Shown piece after piece: positions 52,582-63,199 of a stretch of 64,000 bases of DNA (within the stretch, counting starts at the first letter, position 1; every line of letters starts with the position of its first letter). Location: contig NZ_CP118100.1 of NCBI RefSeq assembly GCF_028747645.1, positions 124,001 through 188,000 of the forward strand, given 5' to 3'. The notes below the pieces were generated by a model. That model made no database searches, was not told the DNA's origin, and was given only the letters and a program-made list of their open reading frames with translations. The translations under genes and the position numbers were made by a program. This stretch comes from Microbacterium esteraromaticum (GTDB taxonomy: Bacteria > Actinomycetota > Actinomycetes > Actinomycetales > Microbacteriaceae).

Positions 52582-54129
52582 ATGACTGTAAGAAAGATGG
52601 TTCTTGGCGCCGGTGCTTTGCTGATTGCTGGCGTCCTCGTAATGACGGGATGCAGCGCGGCAGACCTCAAGGACGGCGGCGCTGCCGGAGAGGGGACGGG
52701 CAAGATTGTTCAGCTGCAGTCTGGCCAGATCTCAGGCCTCGCCCCCTACGCGAACAACAACTCGGCGTCGAACAACGCGATGCTGCAGATCTACGAGGGC
52801 CTTGTCGCCAGAGATCTCGAAACGAATGAGGTCGCGCCGCGTCTTGCGGAGTCATGGGAGCTCACCGACGACGTGACTTGGGTCTTTCACCTTGAGGAAG
52901 ATGTGACGTTCCACGACGGAACGTCACTCAACGCAGACGCCGTTGTCTACAGTCTCGATCAGGTGGAGAGCAACCCCAGGGCGTCCCGAAAGTCGATGAT
53001 GGAACCGATTGCGGACGTGACAGCGCTCGATGACCTCACGGTGCAGATCACGACGAAGGAGCCGTACGGGCCGCTGCTCGACCTTCTCTCGCGCCCGCAG
53101 ATGCGCATCATCAGCCCGGACGCCGATCAGAACTCGGACCTCAACCTGCATGGTGTGGGAACCGGTCCGTATGAGTTTGTCGAGTGGGTCCAGGGAGACC
53201 GGTTGACACTGAAAGCATACGGGGACTACTGGCGTGGCCGTCCTGTCGCGGATGAGTACATCATCCGTCAGGTGCCGGACTACAACACCGCGTTGTCGAT
53301 GATGCAGTCCGGTGAGGCGGATTTCGTCGGGGGTATCCCGATGCAGCAGGCCGGACGCGTGGAGTCGATGCAGGGCGTGGACCTCTATGAAAGCAGAGGA
53401 ACGGGCGTTCGTTACCTGGGCATGAACATGGACCGGGAACCGATGAACAACGTCGAGTTCCGTCGCGCAATCTCAATGGCAATCGATCGGGACGCCTACA
53501 TCGATCACATCGGCGGTCTGGGCCAGCGCACGGACAGCTACGCAGGTACTGGCACTTTCGGCTATGACCCTTCGTCCGATGACCGTGGTGTTGCATACGA
53601 CCCCGATGGTGCTCGCGAGATCATCGAAGACAACGGCTGGGTCGGTGAGAGCATCGAGCTGGTCGCAAGCAACGCCGAAGACACGGTGGACATGGCGACG
53701 GTGATCCAGGCCGCGCTGGTAGATGTGGGTCTCGACGTCGACATTCAGCTGTATGACGGTCCGACTGCCCTCGAGCGCGGCAGGGCCGGCGATCACGACA
53801 TGTTCATCGCAGGATTCGCGTCTGGTGGCAGCAGCATGCTGTTCGACACGCTTCACTCGCTGAGCATCGACAACGGGAGCAATATGGCTCGGTTCTCGAA
53901 CTCGGAGTTCGACGCGATGATCGATACGGCGAACGCGACAGTTGATTCGGAACAGCGCGCGTCGATCCTCGCCGAGGCGAATCTGTTTGCGATGGAGCAG
54001 ATGCCGTGGGTTGTGATGCGACACGACATGAGCGTCGTGGCCATGGATGAGGAGACCTCCGAGATGATTCGTCTCGGGCCGACAGGCGACGGTCACGTTC
54101 GCATCGTTCCGGCTGACGAAGCGAACTGA
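52582..54129 (+). CDS. Dipeptide ABC transporter substrate-binding lipoprotein
   Basis: 515 residues of the DppA/OppA class. Signal peptide ends in the lipobox MTGC. QIYEGLVARDLETNEVAPRL, AESWELTDDVTWVFHLEEDV, TFHDGTSLNADAVVYSLDQV and GTGPYEFVEWVQGDRLTLKA are in class order. It binds peptides outside the cell for the two permeases. Confidence 0.93.
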   Translation: MTVRKMVLGAGALLIAGVLVMTGCSAADLKDGGAAGEGTGKIVQLQSGQISGLAPYANNNSASNNAMLQIYEGLVARDLETNEVAPRLAESWELTDDVTWVFHLEEDVTFHDGTSLNADAVVYSLDQVESNPRASRKSMMEPIADVTALDDLTVQITTKEPYGPLLDLLSRPQMRIISPDADQNSDLNLHGVGTGPYEFVEWVQGDRLTLKAYGDYWRGRPVADEYIIRQVPDYNTALSMMQSGEADFVGGIPMQQAGRVESMQGVDLYESRGTGVRYLGMNMDREPMNNVEFRRAISMAIDRDAYIDHIGGLGQRTDSYAGTGTFGYDPSSDDRGVAYDPDGAREIIEDNGWVGESIELVASNAEDTVDMATVIQAALVDVGLDVDIQLYDGPTALERGRAGDHDMFIAGFASGGSSMLFDTLHSLSIDNGSNMARFSNSEFDAMIDTANATVDSEQRASILAEANLFAMEQMPWVVMRHDMSVVAMDEETSEMIRLGPTGDGHVRIVPADEAN

Positions 54130-54164
54130 CGTGGCTTCGGTTCATCACTGTGAGGAGAGTTGCC

Positions 54165-54956
54165 GTGGCATCGCTGCTTGAAGTGCGTGGTCTAACTGTT
54201 TCGGCCGAGACCCGCTCAGGGCACCGTGACCTTGTCAAAGGGATCGACTTCACGGTCGAAGAAGGAGAGGTAGTCTGCATCGTCGGTGAGTCGGGCTCTG
54301 GCAAGAGCATGTCTTCGCTGTCGATCATCGATCTACTGCCGGCCGGGGTAATGCGGCGCTCCGGAGAGATCATGTTCGACGGTCGGCGAATCGACTCGCT
54401 TTCGCGCCGGGATATGTCTCGGCTGCGCGGTTCCGAGATCTCGATGATCTTTCAGGAGCCGATGACGGCACTCAATCCTGTCTTCGAGATTGGATTCCAA
54501 CTGGTGGAGCCGCTGATGTATCACCAGGGACTCAGCCGCGCTGAGGCGCTGAAGGCCGCAATCGAGAGTCTTCGCCTATGTGGTATTCCGAACCCCGACC
54601 AGCGGGTGAAGCAGTACCCTCACCAGCTGTCTGGTGGCATGAGGCAGCGAGTCATGATCGCGATGGCCATGTCCTGCCAGCCGCGGCTTCTCCTCGCCGA
54701 CGAGCCGACCACGGCGCTTGACGTAACCGTGCAATCGCAGATCCTTCACCTGCTGATGGACCTGCGAAGACGCTTCGGCACAGGGCTCTTGTTCGTGACT
54801 CATGATATGGGCGTCGTGGCTGAAATCGCGGATCGCGTGATCGTCATGAAGGCAGGTTCGATTGTTGAATCCGGGCCGGTCGTGACGGTCTTCGAAAACC
54901 CGGCGACGGAGTACACGAGGAACCTTCTAGCCGCGGCGCGTGCTGTCGCCTCGTGA
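54165..54956 (+). CDS. Dipeptide ABC transporter ATP-binding protein (DppD-like)
   Basis: 263 residues: [20 protein letters not shown] (Walker A), [30 protein letters not shown], and the Opp-type tail [20 protein letters not shown] at 54165 has GAGGAG seven bases before it. Shorter than typical DppD (about 325) because the C-terminal Cys-rich Fe-S-like tail is missing. Confidence 0.92.
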   Translation: MASLLEVRGLTVSAETRSGHRDLVKGIDFTVEEGEVVCIVGESGSGKSMSSLSIIDLLPAGVMRRSGEIMFDGRRIDSLSRRDMSRLRGSEISMIFQEPMTALNPVFEIGFQLVEPLMYHQGLSRAEALKAAIESLRLCGIPNPDQRVKQYPHQLSGGMRQRVMIAMAMSCQPRLLLADEPTTALDVTVQSQILHLLMDLRRRFGTGLLFVTHDMGVVAEIADRVIVMKAGSIVESGPVVTVFENPATEYTRNLLAAARAVAS

Positions 54957-54976
54957 TCGCGCATTGAGGAAATGGA

Positions 54977-55789
54977 GTGAGTTTGGTGGATCCGATTCTC
55001 GAGTGCGAGTCGCTGGTCAAAACATACAAAGGTCCCTGGTCAAAGGGGAAACGACGGAACGTTGATGCATTGCAGGACGTTTCGCTGCAGGTGCGCGCAG
55101 GGGCGACCCTTGGCATCGTCGGGGAAAGCGGCTCCGGTAAGTCGACGCTCGGACGACTGTTGATCAATCTTGAGACTCCAACGTCTGGTTCCGTGAGATT
55201 CAGGGGACGTGAACTCAGAGGGGGAGGGCGTCGTGAAGCACTGGAGATGCGGAAGCAGCTGCAGATCGTTTTTCAGGACCCGTACGAGTCGCTCAACCCG
55301 CGCTTGCGAGTCGGAGATGCGCTGACTGAGGCACTGGAGATCCAGACGCGCATGACGCGTAGAGAGCGGCGGGCAAAGGCGCTTGATTTTCTGGCACGCG
55401 TCGGGCTCAGCGCCGAGGACTTCGCGAAGTTCCCGCATCAATTCAGTGGCGGCCAACGACAGCGCGTATGCATCGCTCGCGCACTCATCGTCGATCCTGC
55501 GCTTGTGGTGTGCGATGAGGCGGTGTCAGCGCTCGACGTGTCCATCCAAGCCTCGATACTTGAGCTTCTGGGTGAGCTGCAGAGAGACCTAGGTCTCACG
55601 TACGTCTTCATCTCCCATGACCTTGGGGTCATCAAGAACATCGCGGATGACGTTGTCGTGATGCAGTCGGGACGCGTCGTGGAGAGAGGAACCGTCAACC
55701 AGATCTTCGCGTCGCCGCAGACCGACTACACGCGCGAGCTTCTCGACGCCGCGCCAATCGTAGACCCACACTCCACGCGCTACCGATGA
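54977..55789 (+). CDS. Dipeptide ABC transporter ATP-binding protein (DppF-like)
   Basis: 270 residues: [56 protein letters not shown] and LVVCDEAVSALDVSIQA. Walker B reads DEA instead of DEP, a minor change. GTG at 54977 is used; another GTG at 54986 is also well placed. Completes the importer. Confidence 0.92.
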   Translation: MSLVDPILECESLVKTYKGPWSKGKRRNVDALQDVSLQVRAGATLGIVGESGSGKSTLGRLLINLETPTSGSVRFRGRELRGGGRREALEMRKQLQIVFQDPYESLNPRLRVGDALTEALEIQTRMTRRERRAKALDFLARVGLSAEDFAKFPHQFSGGQRQRVCIARALIVDPALVVCDEAVSALDVSIQASILELLGELQRDLGLTYVFISHDLGVIKNIADDVVVMQSGRVVERGTVNQIFASPQTDYTRELLDAAPIVDPHSTRYR

Positions 55790-55862
55790 CTTGTCTCACC
55801 TTGAGCGTTCAGTCGGTGTAGTGCCGTTGTTGGAGGGAGAGCGACTCGTTGGAAGAAAGAAC

Positions 55863-57317
55863 ATGACAAACACTCTGAAGTCCCCGTCATTCGACCCGAC
55901 GCCGTGGGAGTCCTATCTCGCGGAAGTAGCGCGAAGATATCACGTGCCTGGAGTTCTCGCCGGAGTCGCACAGATCGATACCCGAACGGGGCGTCAGAAA
56001 CGCTTCGTCGCTAGTGCGGGCCTGACGTCGCTGACAACCCGAGTTGCGACCGACCGTAGCACCGTCGGCCAGATCGGGTCCGTGACGAAACTCTTCACGT
56101 CGCTGATGATCATGCAGTTACGTGAAGAGGGAAAGCTCAACCTTGACGACAGGGTGATCGATTTCCTTCCCGAGTTTCGGCTCAGCAGTGAGTTCTATCG
56201 AGACGTGACTATCCGACACCTGCTCACGCACACGTCCGGTATCAACGGTGACGTGTTCTTCGATGCGGGACGAGGCGAGGATGCCATCGAGAGGTTCGTC
56301 GGCTCACTGGCATCGGTTGGGTCGATCTTCGCCCCGGGGCGAGGATGGTCGTACTGCAACGCGGGGTTCACGATCGCGGGACGCGTCACGGAGGTTCTCG
56401 ACGGGCGCCCATGGGCTGAATCACTGGACCAGCGTGTGAGAAAGCGTCTCGGACTCAAGAACTTCTTCACGCTGCCGGAAGAAGTGATGGCTCATCGCTA
56501 CCTAGTGGGGCACGTCCGCGAAGGCGGACAAGGACTCTGGAAGCCAGTCCCGGTCCCAGACATGCATCAGGGCAGAAGCCCGGCCGGGATCGTCATCAGC
56601 GACGTTGACAGCCTGCTCGACTTCGGGATCGCCTGCATGAGAGGTGGGGACGCAGGGAACGGGCAACGACTCGTGTCGCCCGAAACCGTCGCGGAGATGT
56701 GGAAACCCGCGGTGGATCTCGACGCTCGCCTGTCGGCCGCCACGTCGGCGCAGCGCACGCTGGGGTGGATGCACGATCAGTGGGGCTCTCATCGAGTGGT
56801 GGGCCACGGGGGCAGCAAGCTGGGAAACAACGCATGGTTCCGAGTCCTCCCCGACGACGGAACGGTTTTCGCTGTTCTCTGCAACGGTGGTCTCGCGGCC
56901 GACGCGGGAAACGAGATCTGCGCCGCGCTCGCGGAAACCTATGTCGGTGCTGTGGTGCCGCCCAGGTCAGCCGCCCTCCCCAACGCGAAGGTCGAGATCG
57001 AGGACAGCTGGTTAGGCACCTACAATGACGCGGTGACGACGCTGAAGGTGGCGCGCGCGGCTGACGGTGGATACTCGGTGACCGTCGATAGAAGCCGGCT
57101 TCGAACACGTCGCTCAGCCATGGCAACGTCCGCACCGCAGCAGATGATGCTGCGTTCTACGGGGATCGCGTATCAGTTCCTCGCGCGAGCAGACGAGCTC
57201 TCGAGCTTCACGCCAGTTGCGTTTACCGAGGTTGACGGCGAACGTTGCGTCTACCTCGGGACACGCTGCCTTCCACAGAACCGAGGTACCTATGAAGGCG
57301 AGCAAAATGAATCCTGA
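55863..57317 (+). CDS. Serine hydrolase of the beta-lactamase/DD-peptidase family
   Basis: About 484 residues. SVTK (Ser73, Lys76) and YCN (Tyr164) match the class C-like SxxK and YxN motifs; the third motif region is VGHGGSKLG. There is no signal peptide, so it acts inside the cell. D-aminopeptidase, DD-peptidase and esterase enzymes share this fold. A C-terminal domain of about 130 residues follows the catalytic part. In this block, removal of D-residues from imported peptides is a reasonable guess. Confidence 0.85.
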   Translation: MTNTLKSPSFDPTPWESYLAEVARRYHVPGVLAGVAQIDTRTGRQKRFVASAGLTSLTTRVATDRSTVGQIGSVTKLFTSLMIMQLREEGKLNLDDRVIDFLPEFRLSSEFYRDVTIRHLLTHTSGINGDVFFDAGRGEDAIERFVGSLASVGSIFAPGRGWSYCNAGFTIAGRVTEVLDGRPWAESLDQRVRKRLGLKNFFTLPEEVMAHRYLVGHVREGGQGLWKPVPVPDMHQGRSPAGIVISDVDSLLDFGIACMRGGDAGNGQRLVSPETVAEMWKPAVDLDARLSAATSAQRTLGWMHDQWGSHRVVGHGGSKLGNNAWFRVLPDDGTVFAVLCNGGLAADAGNEICAALAETYVGAVVPPRSAALPNAKVEIEDSWLGTYNDAVTTLKVARAADGGYSVTVDRSRLRTRRSAMATSAPQQMMLRSTGIAYQFLARADELSSFTPVAFTEVDGERCVYLGTRCLPQNRGTYEGEQNES

Positions 57318-59313
57318 CGACGTCTTCTCTGATTTCGGTGACATCGAAGCCTTCTCACGGGTATGCCGGATCGACTCGATTGCGGCGTCCGCAGCCGGAA
57401 GGGTCGTTGCGGAGGTGCGTTGGCCGGTGAGCTCCGGCGCGCGGCTGAAATCGTCGCTCTGGGAGCTTGACCCTCACGGCGAGAAGCGAGCGCGACGCAT
57501 CACATTCTCGGAGGAGGGGGAGCGAGCGCCGCGATTCTGTGCGGACGGTTCGTTGATCTTCGTCTCACGTCGGCACGGTGGTGCGGGAGAGGGAGAACCG
57601 CGCCAGACGTCGCTATGGCGGCTTCCTGAGCACGGGGAGGCCCACAGGCTTGCCGGTTTTGCGGGTGATCTCACCGTTCACGGGATTGCCGAAGACGGCA
57701 CCGTTCTGGCGTCCACCAGTGTGCTCGTGGGCAGCAATCTGGACAACGACGCAACGCGACGCAAAGAACGTCGCGAGTCCGAGAGGAGCACTATTCTCCA
57801 CACGGGGATGCCCATCCGTCACTACGACCGGGAGTTGGGGGAGGCCTGCCCCCATCTCGTCCTGGTTCGACCTGATGGCGGCGTCGTCGACTTGACTCCC
57901 GACGTCGACGCGATCGCGCTGGTCGGGGTCACCGCTGATATCTCGCCCGACGGGCGGCGGGTCGTGACGACGTGGAAAGAACGACTCACCGGCGCTGCGA
58001 CGCGTGCGAACCTCATGCTCATCGACACGCACACTCTGGAGCAGACGCCGTACCTGTCCTGTGCCGACGGGGCCGATTTCACCGCACCTGTCTTCTCGCC
58101 AAGCGGGGCGCGACTCGCGGTCACCCGCACGACACGCCCCACTCCGACCGACCCGCAGTACGCGTTCCTCGAGATCCGAACCCTCGATGGTGACGCCGAC
58201 GCCGTTGTGGCCGACGTGGGAGACATGACGGTCAAGGAGTACACCTGGCAAGCTGAGGAGAATCTCCTGGCTACGGGCGACTTGCATTCGTCTGGCGCGG
58301 TTATCTCCATCGACTCGGCGAATGGGCGTTCTGTCGCGATCGTGACTGGCGGTGTCTTCGCTTCGTTGGCCACCACGGCTGGAGAAGATGTCTTCGCCCT
58401 ACGCAACAGCCTGCTCGCGCCGTCTGAACCCGTTCGCCTGCGACATCCGGACCTGCCTTTTGCGTTGCCCGCGCCCGGCCGCATCGGCGCTCTTCCCGGG
58501 CGGCTGGAGCGCGTCGAGGTGGAGGTGGACGGCACCCGCGTCGGCGGATGGCTGTGCACGCCGAACTCCGCGACAATTTCCCATCCCGCCCCAGCCATGT
58601 TGTGGGTGCACGGCGGGCCCCACAGCTCGTACAACGCGTGGGGATGGCGCTGGAACCCGTGGCTGGCCGTTGCTAGAGGGTATGCAGTACTGATGCCGGA
58701 CCCCGCGATGTCGACGGGGTACGGGCACAGCGGGCTGAAGCGCGGGTGGCCGAGGCGGCCAGACGTGGTGTATCGGGAATGCGAGGCGCTCTTCGATCAG
58801 GTCATTCGCCGCGACGAGATCGACCACACCCGCACGGCGATGCTTGGAGGATCGTTCGGCGGCTTCATGGCCAACTGGATTGCTGGGCAGACCGATCGGT
58901 TCGATGCGATCGTGAGCCACGCGTCGCTCTGGGCTCTGGACCAGCAACACCGCACGACGGATCTGGCAACTGACAAGATGCGCGCTCACGGGCACGAGGC
59001 CGACAACGCCGATTGGTATCGTGCATTCTCACCCAACGTCAACCTGTCTCGCGTGGTGACTCCCATGCTGATCACGCACGGAGATCAAGATTATCGGGTT
59101 CCCGTCAGCGAGTCACTGCGCATGTGGTGGGACCTTGTGTCGAGCTGGGACGGGCCCCCGGAAACAATGCCGCACCGCTTTCTGCAAATGACGAACGAGA
59201 ACCACGCAATCGTTCGACCGTCGAATACGAAGACTTGGATTCAGGTCGTTCTGGCGTTCTGCGATCAGCACGTCCTGGGCGCGGGCCCTATCAGTGAGGA
59301 GCTTGTCTCGTGA
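57292..59313 (+). CDS. S9-family prolyl-oligopeptidase-type peptidase
   Basis: 673 residues. An N-terminal beta-propeller-like half (to about 410) precedes an alpha/beta hydrolase: WVHGGPHSSYNAWGWRWNPW, GGSFGGFMANWIAG with Ser521, HGDQDYRVP with Asp600, NENHAI with His638. Cytoplasmic peptidase for short peptides. ATG at 57292 with GAGG upstream lies inside the end of the previous gene (26-bp overlap), indicating coupled translation. Confidence 0.92.
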   Translation: MKASKMNPDDVFSDFGDIEAFSRVCRIDSIAASAAGRVVAEVRWPVSSGARLKSSLWELDPHGEKRARRITFSEEGERAPRFCADGSLIFVSRRHGGAGEGEPRQTSLWRLPEHGEAHRLAGFAGDLTVHGIAEDGTVLASTSVLVGSNLDNDATRRKERRESERSTILHTGMPIRHYDRELGEACPHLVLVRPDGGVVDLTPDVDAIALVGVTADISPDGRRVVTTWKERLTGAATRANLMLIDTHTLEQTPYLSCADGADFTAPVFSPSGARLAVTRTTRPTPTDPQYAFLEIRTLDGDADAVVADVGDMTVKEYTWQAEENLLATGDLHSSGAVISIDSANGRSVAIVTGGVFASLATTAGEDVFALRNSLLAPSEPVRLRHPDLPFALPAPGRIGALPGRLERVEVEVDGTRVGGWLCTPNSATISHPAPAMLWVHGGPHSSYNAWGWRWNPWLAVARGYAVLMPDPAMSTGYGHSGLKRGWPRRPDVVYRECEALFDQVIRRDEIDHTRTAMLGGSFGGFMANWIAGQTDRFDAIVSHASLWALDQQHRTTDLATDKMRAHGHEADNADWYRAFSPNVNLSRVVTPMLITHGDQDYRVPVSESLRMWWDLVSSWDGPPETMPHRFLQMTNENHAIVRPSNTKTWIQVVLAFCDQHVLGAGPISEELVS

Positions 59314-60899
59314 ACCGCGCGCCAGCTGGAAAGACTGTGCTTGGCCCAAACGGTGACGAAGAGTCACGAATGACGCCCACGGCAGACCGTTCGTTGGACG
59401 TCGTTCTGGTGAACGGTCGGGTGATTGACCCCGAGTCGGGCGTCGACGGACTGCGACACGTCGGCATCCGAGGTAGCAAGATCGTGAGCATTCAGTCGGC
59501 TAGTGAGCCTCCGCCGCACGCGACTCGATTGATGGATATCGCCGGCTCTGTGATTGCTCCCGGGTTCGTCGATGTTCACAGCCACGCTCAGACGGTGAAC
59601 GGCCTGCGTCTTCAAGCGCTTGACGGTGTGACGACCAGCCTCGATCTCGAAGCGGGGGTTGGCCCAGTCGCTGCGACCCACGTGGAGGTCGCGGCGCAAG
59701 GGCGGCCGACCAACTACGGGTATGCGTCGAACTGGCTTGCCGCGAGAGTAAGCGAGATCGAAGGGATCGCTCTCGAGCCGAACGGGAACGTGAAGAACGG
59801 CTCCGCGTCTGTTCTGGGTGCGAAGCTCGGCAGGGATGCCTGGCGCCGGCCCTCTACGCCGGACGTCGTAGACAGGATCATCGACCGTGTCGCGGCGGGG
59901 GTTGCGGAGGGCGGCATTGGCGTTGGAGTTCTCCTTGGCTATGCACCGGACTCGGGAAGGGTTGAAATGCTGAAACTCGCGCGACGCGCGAGTGCTCTCG
60001 GTGTGCCGCTGTTCGTCCATGGTCGATACAAGGAAGCGGATGATCCGCTCTCCGGGATTGAGGGTGTCTTGGAGCTTATCGCTCTAGCCGCCGCGACCGA
60101 CGCTCATATTCATCTCTGCCACATCAACTCGACGTACTCTCTCCAGGCGGATCTCATCCTCGATGCCATTGAGGGAGCGCAGAAGAGCGGAATTCGGGTG
60201 ACGACGGAAGCATATCCATATCACGCATCCTCTACCGTCATCGGTGCACCTTTTCTCTCGCCCGAGCAGATGTCGAGCCGCGGAAAGCGGCCAACGAGTA
60301 TCCGCTACCTAAAGACCGGCGAGCGGGTTTCAGACTTCCAGCGACTCGCCCAGCTGAGATCCGAGGACCCCGGAGGGACCGTTGTCGTGGACTACCTGGA
60401 TCCCGATGATCCGGCACAGATCGCATTGCTCCACAAGATGGTGAGTTTCCCCGGAACCGTCGTGGCCTCCGACGCGATGCTGCTTCAACTCAACGGCCGC
60501 CGGAATGGCGCAGACATCGAGACCCGATGGCCTGTGCCGCCGGGAGTCTTCGCGCATCCGCGGACTGCTGGGACGTTCTCGCGGACACTCGGACACATCA
60601 GTCGTGAGCTCGGGCTGATGTCGTTGAACGAGGCGATCTCGCGTTGCAGTTATCTTCCGGCGAAGATGCTAGAGGGTTTCGTCCCGGCGATGCGCACCAA
60701 GGGGCGGATCCAAGTGGGTTGCGACGCGGACATCGTGGTGTTTGATCCCGAGACCATCCGTGACCGCGCCGACTTTGAGACTCTGAAACCGTCGATAGGC
60801 GTCGAACAGGTGCTCGTCAACGGCGAGTTCGTCGTGCAGAACGGCACGCTTCTTCCTGAGGCACTGCCTGGTCGCGCGATCCGGTCGGAGGTCGGCTGA
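59310..60899 (+). CDS. N-acyl-D-amino-acid deacylase-like amidohydrolase
   Basis: 529 residues of the D-aminoacylase group. VIAPGFVDVHSHAQ (HxH), GVPLFVHGRYK, HIHLCHINSTYSLQ and VVASDAML supply the metal ligands; the position of the bridging Cys in D-aminoacylase is Glu here (TSLDLEAGVG), as in some relatives. GTG start overlaps the S9 stop (GTGA). It would free D-amino acids or act on cyclic or N-acylated peptide ends, which with the decarboxylase completes a plausible pathway. Confidence 0.85.
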   Translation: MNRAPAGKTVLGPNGDEESRMTPTADRSLDVVLVNGRVIDPESGVDGLRHVGIRGSKIVSIQSASEPPPHATRLMDIAGSVIAPGFVDVHSHAQTVNGLRLQALDGVTTSLDLEAGVGPVAATHVEVAAQGRPTNYGYASNWLAARVSEIEGIALEPNGNVKNGSASVLGAKLGRDAWRRPSTPDVVDRIIDRVAAGVAEGGIGVGVLLGYAPDSGRVEMLKLARRASALGVPLFVHGRYKEADDPLSGIEGVLELIALAAATDAHIHLCHINSTYSLQADLILDAIEGAQKSGIRVTTEAYPYHASSTVIGAPFLSPEQMSSRGKRPTSIRYLKTGERVSDFQRLAQLRSEDPGGTVVVDYLDPDDPAQIALLHKMVSFPGTVVASDAMLLQLNGRRNGADIETRWPVPPGVFAHPRTAGTFSRTLGHISRELGLMSLNEAISRCSYLPAKMLEGFVPAMRTKGRIQVGCDADIVVFDPETIRDRADFETLKPSIGVEQVLVNGEFVVQNGTLLPEALPGRAIRSEVG

Positions 60900-60949
60900 A
60901 GCCACGGCGTGATTCGCCTGTATGGCTTGCGCGCATCCGCACGTCCCAC

Positions 60950-63112
60950 CTACACCAGTACCGCTTTCTTCTCCCGTCGCATGCCGTGCAGCAGCGGCTC
61001 GGTGTATCCGCTCGGCTGGCTGGCGCCTTCCAGAATCAGTCGCCGTGCGGCGGCGTACGCGATCCTCGGCCCAGCACCAGAGAGGGGCTCGTATGTAGCA
61101 TCCGATGCGTTCTGCCCGTCGACGACGGGCGCGAGGCGCTGCAGAGCAGCGTCGACGTCGGCCTCGGTGATCACGTCGTGCTGCAGCCAGTTCGCCAGCA
61201 GCTGGCTCGAGATGCGCAGCGTCGCGCGGTCTTCCATGAGGGCGACGCCGTGGATGTCGGGCACCTTCGAGCATCCGACGCCCTGATCGATCCACCGCAC
61301 CACGTACCCCAAGATCGACTGCACGTTGTTATCGAGCTCGGTCGCGACGACGTCGGCCGTCAGATCGCCCGCGTCGGCGAGCGGCGGCTGCAGCAGCACA
61401 TCCAGCGATGACGGCTCATATGCCGGCAGCGTCTGACGCACCTCGAACGGGTCGACCTGGTGATAGTGCAGAGCGTGCAGTGTCGCCGCCGTCGGCGACG
61501 GCACCCACGCCGTCGACGCCCCCGAACGCACGTGAGCGATCTTCTGCTCGAGCATGTCGTGCATCAGATCGGGCATCGCCCACATGCCCTTGCCGATCTG
61601 CGCCCGCCCGCCAAGACCCGACGCCAGCCCGATCGCGACATTGCGGTCTTCGTAGGTCTGCATGAACGGCTGCGCCTTGATGCCCGACTTCGGCAGGAAC
61701 GGCCCGGCGTGCAGCGACGTGTGGATCTCATCGCCCGTGCGATCGAGGAACCCGGTGTTGATGAACACCACCCGGTCGGATGCTGCCGCGATGCACGCCG
61801 CCAGATTCGCCGACGTGCGCCGCTCTTCATCCATGATCCCGACCTTCAGCGTGCGCTCGGGCAGCCCCAGCAGCGCTTCGACTCGGCCGAACAGCTCGAC
61901 GGCGAACGCCACCTCGTCGGGACCGTGCATCTTCGGCTTGACGATGTACATCGATCCGGTGCGCGAGTTCGCACCGCGCCGCGCGCCCGTCAGGTCGGGC
62001 AGCGCACCCAGCGCGGTCATGATCGCATCGAGGATGCCTTCGAACACCTCATCGCCGTCGGCATCGAGCACGGCATCGGTGCGCATCAGATGCCCGACGT
62101 TGCGCACGAACAGCACCGACCGGCCCGGCAGCACCAACTCACCGCCCGACGGCGTCGTGTACCGGCGGTCATCGTTCAGCCGGCGCGTGAACGACTGCCC
62201 GCCCTTGCGCACCGTCTCGGTCAGCGTGCCATCCATCAACCCGCGCCAGTTGCGGTACCCGAGCGCCTTGTCGTCGGCGTCGACGGCGGCGACCGAGTCT
62301 TCCAGGTCCATGATCGTCGTGGTCGCCGACTCCAGCACGACGTCGTGCACGCCCGCAGCATCCGTCCGCCCGATCGCGCCGTCGCGATCGATGACGATCT
62401 CGACGTGCAGTCCGTGATGGCGCAGCAGCACCGACGTCGGAGCATCGGCCGGCCCCGCGAAGCCGACGAACGTCGCCGGGTCGCTCAGACGTCGGATGCC
62501 CGATGCCGTCGCCACGGCCAGGCCTTCGGCATCCACCCGATAGCCGGTGGCATCCGCGTGCGAACCCTCGGTGAGCGGCGCCGCCTGGTCGAGCAGCGCG
62601 CGACCCCGTGCAATCACCTCGGCGCCGCGAGCGGCGTTGTACTCGCGGCCGGGGGCGAGCTCGACGGTCTGCTCGATCGCATCGGTGCCGTAGAGCGCGT
62701 CGTACAGCGACCCCCACCGGGCGTTCGCGGCGTTCAGCGCGAAGCGCGCGTTCAGCAGCGGCACCACGAGCTGCGGGCCGGCCATCGTCGCGATCTCGGG
62801 ATCGACGTTCTCGGTCGTGATCCGGAACGGTGCCGGCTCGGGAACGAGGTAGCCGATCTCGGTGAGCAGCGCCCGGTACTGCGCCGGGTCGGGACGCCCG
62901 GGGGACGCCCGGTGGAACGCGTCGATGCGCTGCTGCAGGTCATCGCGGATGCGCAGCAGCTCGGCATTGCGCGGCGCGAGGTCGTGGATGATCTCGGCGA
63001 CGCCGCTCCAGAAGGCGCTCGCATCGAGCCCGGCATCGGCCAGGGCGGTCTCGGCGAACTCGGCGATCGGATCGGCGACCGACAGGCCGGCACGGTCGAG
63101 GTACGTGGTCAC
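60950..63112 (-). CDS. glcB: Malate synthase G
   Basis: 720 residues. Condenses glyoxylate and acetyl-CoA to malate in the glyoxylate cycle. [20 protein letters not shown] has the catalytic acidic pair, [19 protein letters not shown] the glyoxylate loop, and [20 protein letters not shown] the C-terminal base region. GTG at 63112 with AAGGA upstream gives the usual family length. Isocitrate lyase is not in the window. Divergent from an IclR gene. Confidence 0.96.
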   Translation of the reverse strand: MTTYLDRAGLSVADPIAEFAETALADAGLDASAFWSGVAEIIHDLAPRNAELLRIRDDLQQRIDAFHRASPGRPDPAQYRALLTEIGYLVPEPAPFRITTENVDPEIATMAGPQLVVPLLNARFALNAANARWGSLYDALYGTDAIEQTVELAPGREYNAARGAEVIARGRALLDQAAPLTEGSHADATGYRVDAEGLAVATASGIRRLSDPATFVGFAGPADAPTSVLLRHHGLHVEIVIDRDGAIGRTDAAGVHDVVLESATTTIMDLEDSVAAVDADDKALGYRNWRGLMDGTLTETVRKGGQSFTRRLNDDRRYTTPSGGELVLPGRSVLFVRNVGHLMRTDAVLDADGDEVFEGILDAIMTALGALPDLTGARRGANSRTGSMYIVKPKMHGPDEVAFAVELFGRVEALLGLPERTLKVGIMDEERRTSANLAACIAAASDRVVFINTGFLDRTGDEIHTSLHAGPFLPKSGIKAQPFMQTYEDRNVAIGLASGLGGRAQIGKGMWAMPDLMHDMLEQKIAHVRSGASTAWVPSPTAATLHALHYHQVDPFEVRQTLPAYEPSSLDVLLQPPLADAGDLTADVVATELDNNVQSILGYVVRWIDQGVGCSKVPDIHGVALMEDRATLRISSQLLANWLQHDVITEADVDAALQRLAPVVDGQNASDATYEPLSGAGPRIAYAAARRLILEGASQPSGYTEPLLHGMRREKKAVLV

Positions 63113-63199
63113 AGTCCTTGTCCTTCCCTGCGGGCGCCCGGACGGCGCTGACTCCCACGGTAGGCAGGATGCTCGATTTCGGAGCGCCGATTTCATATC

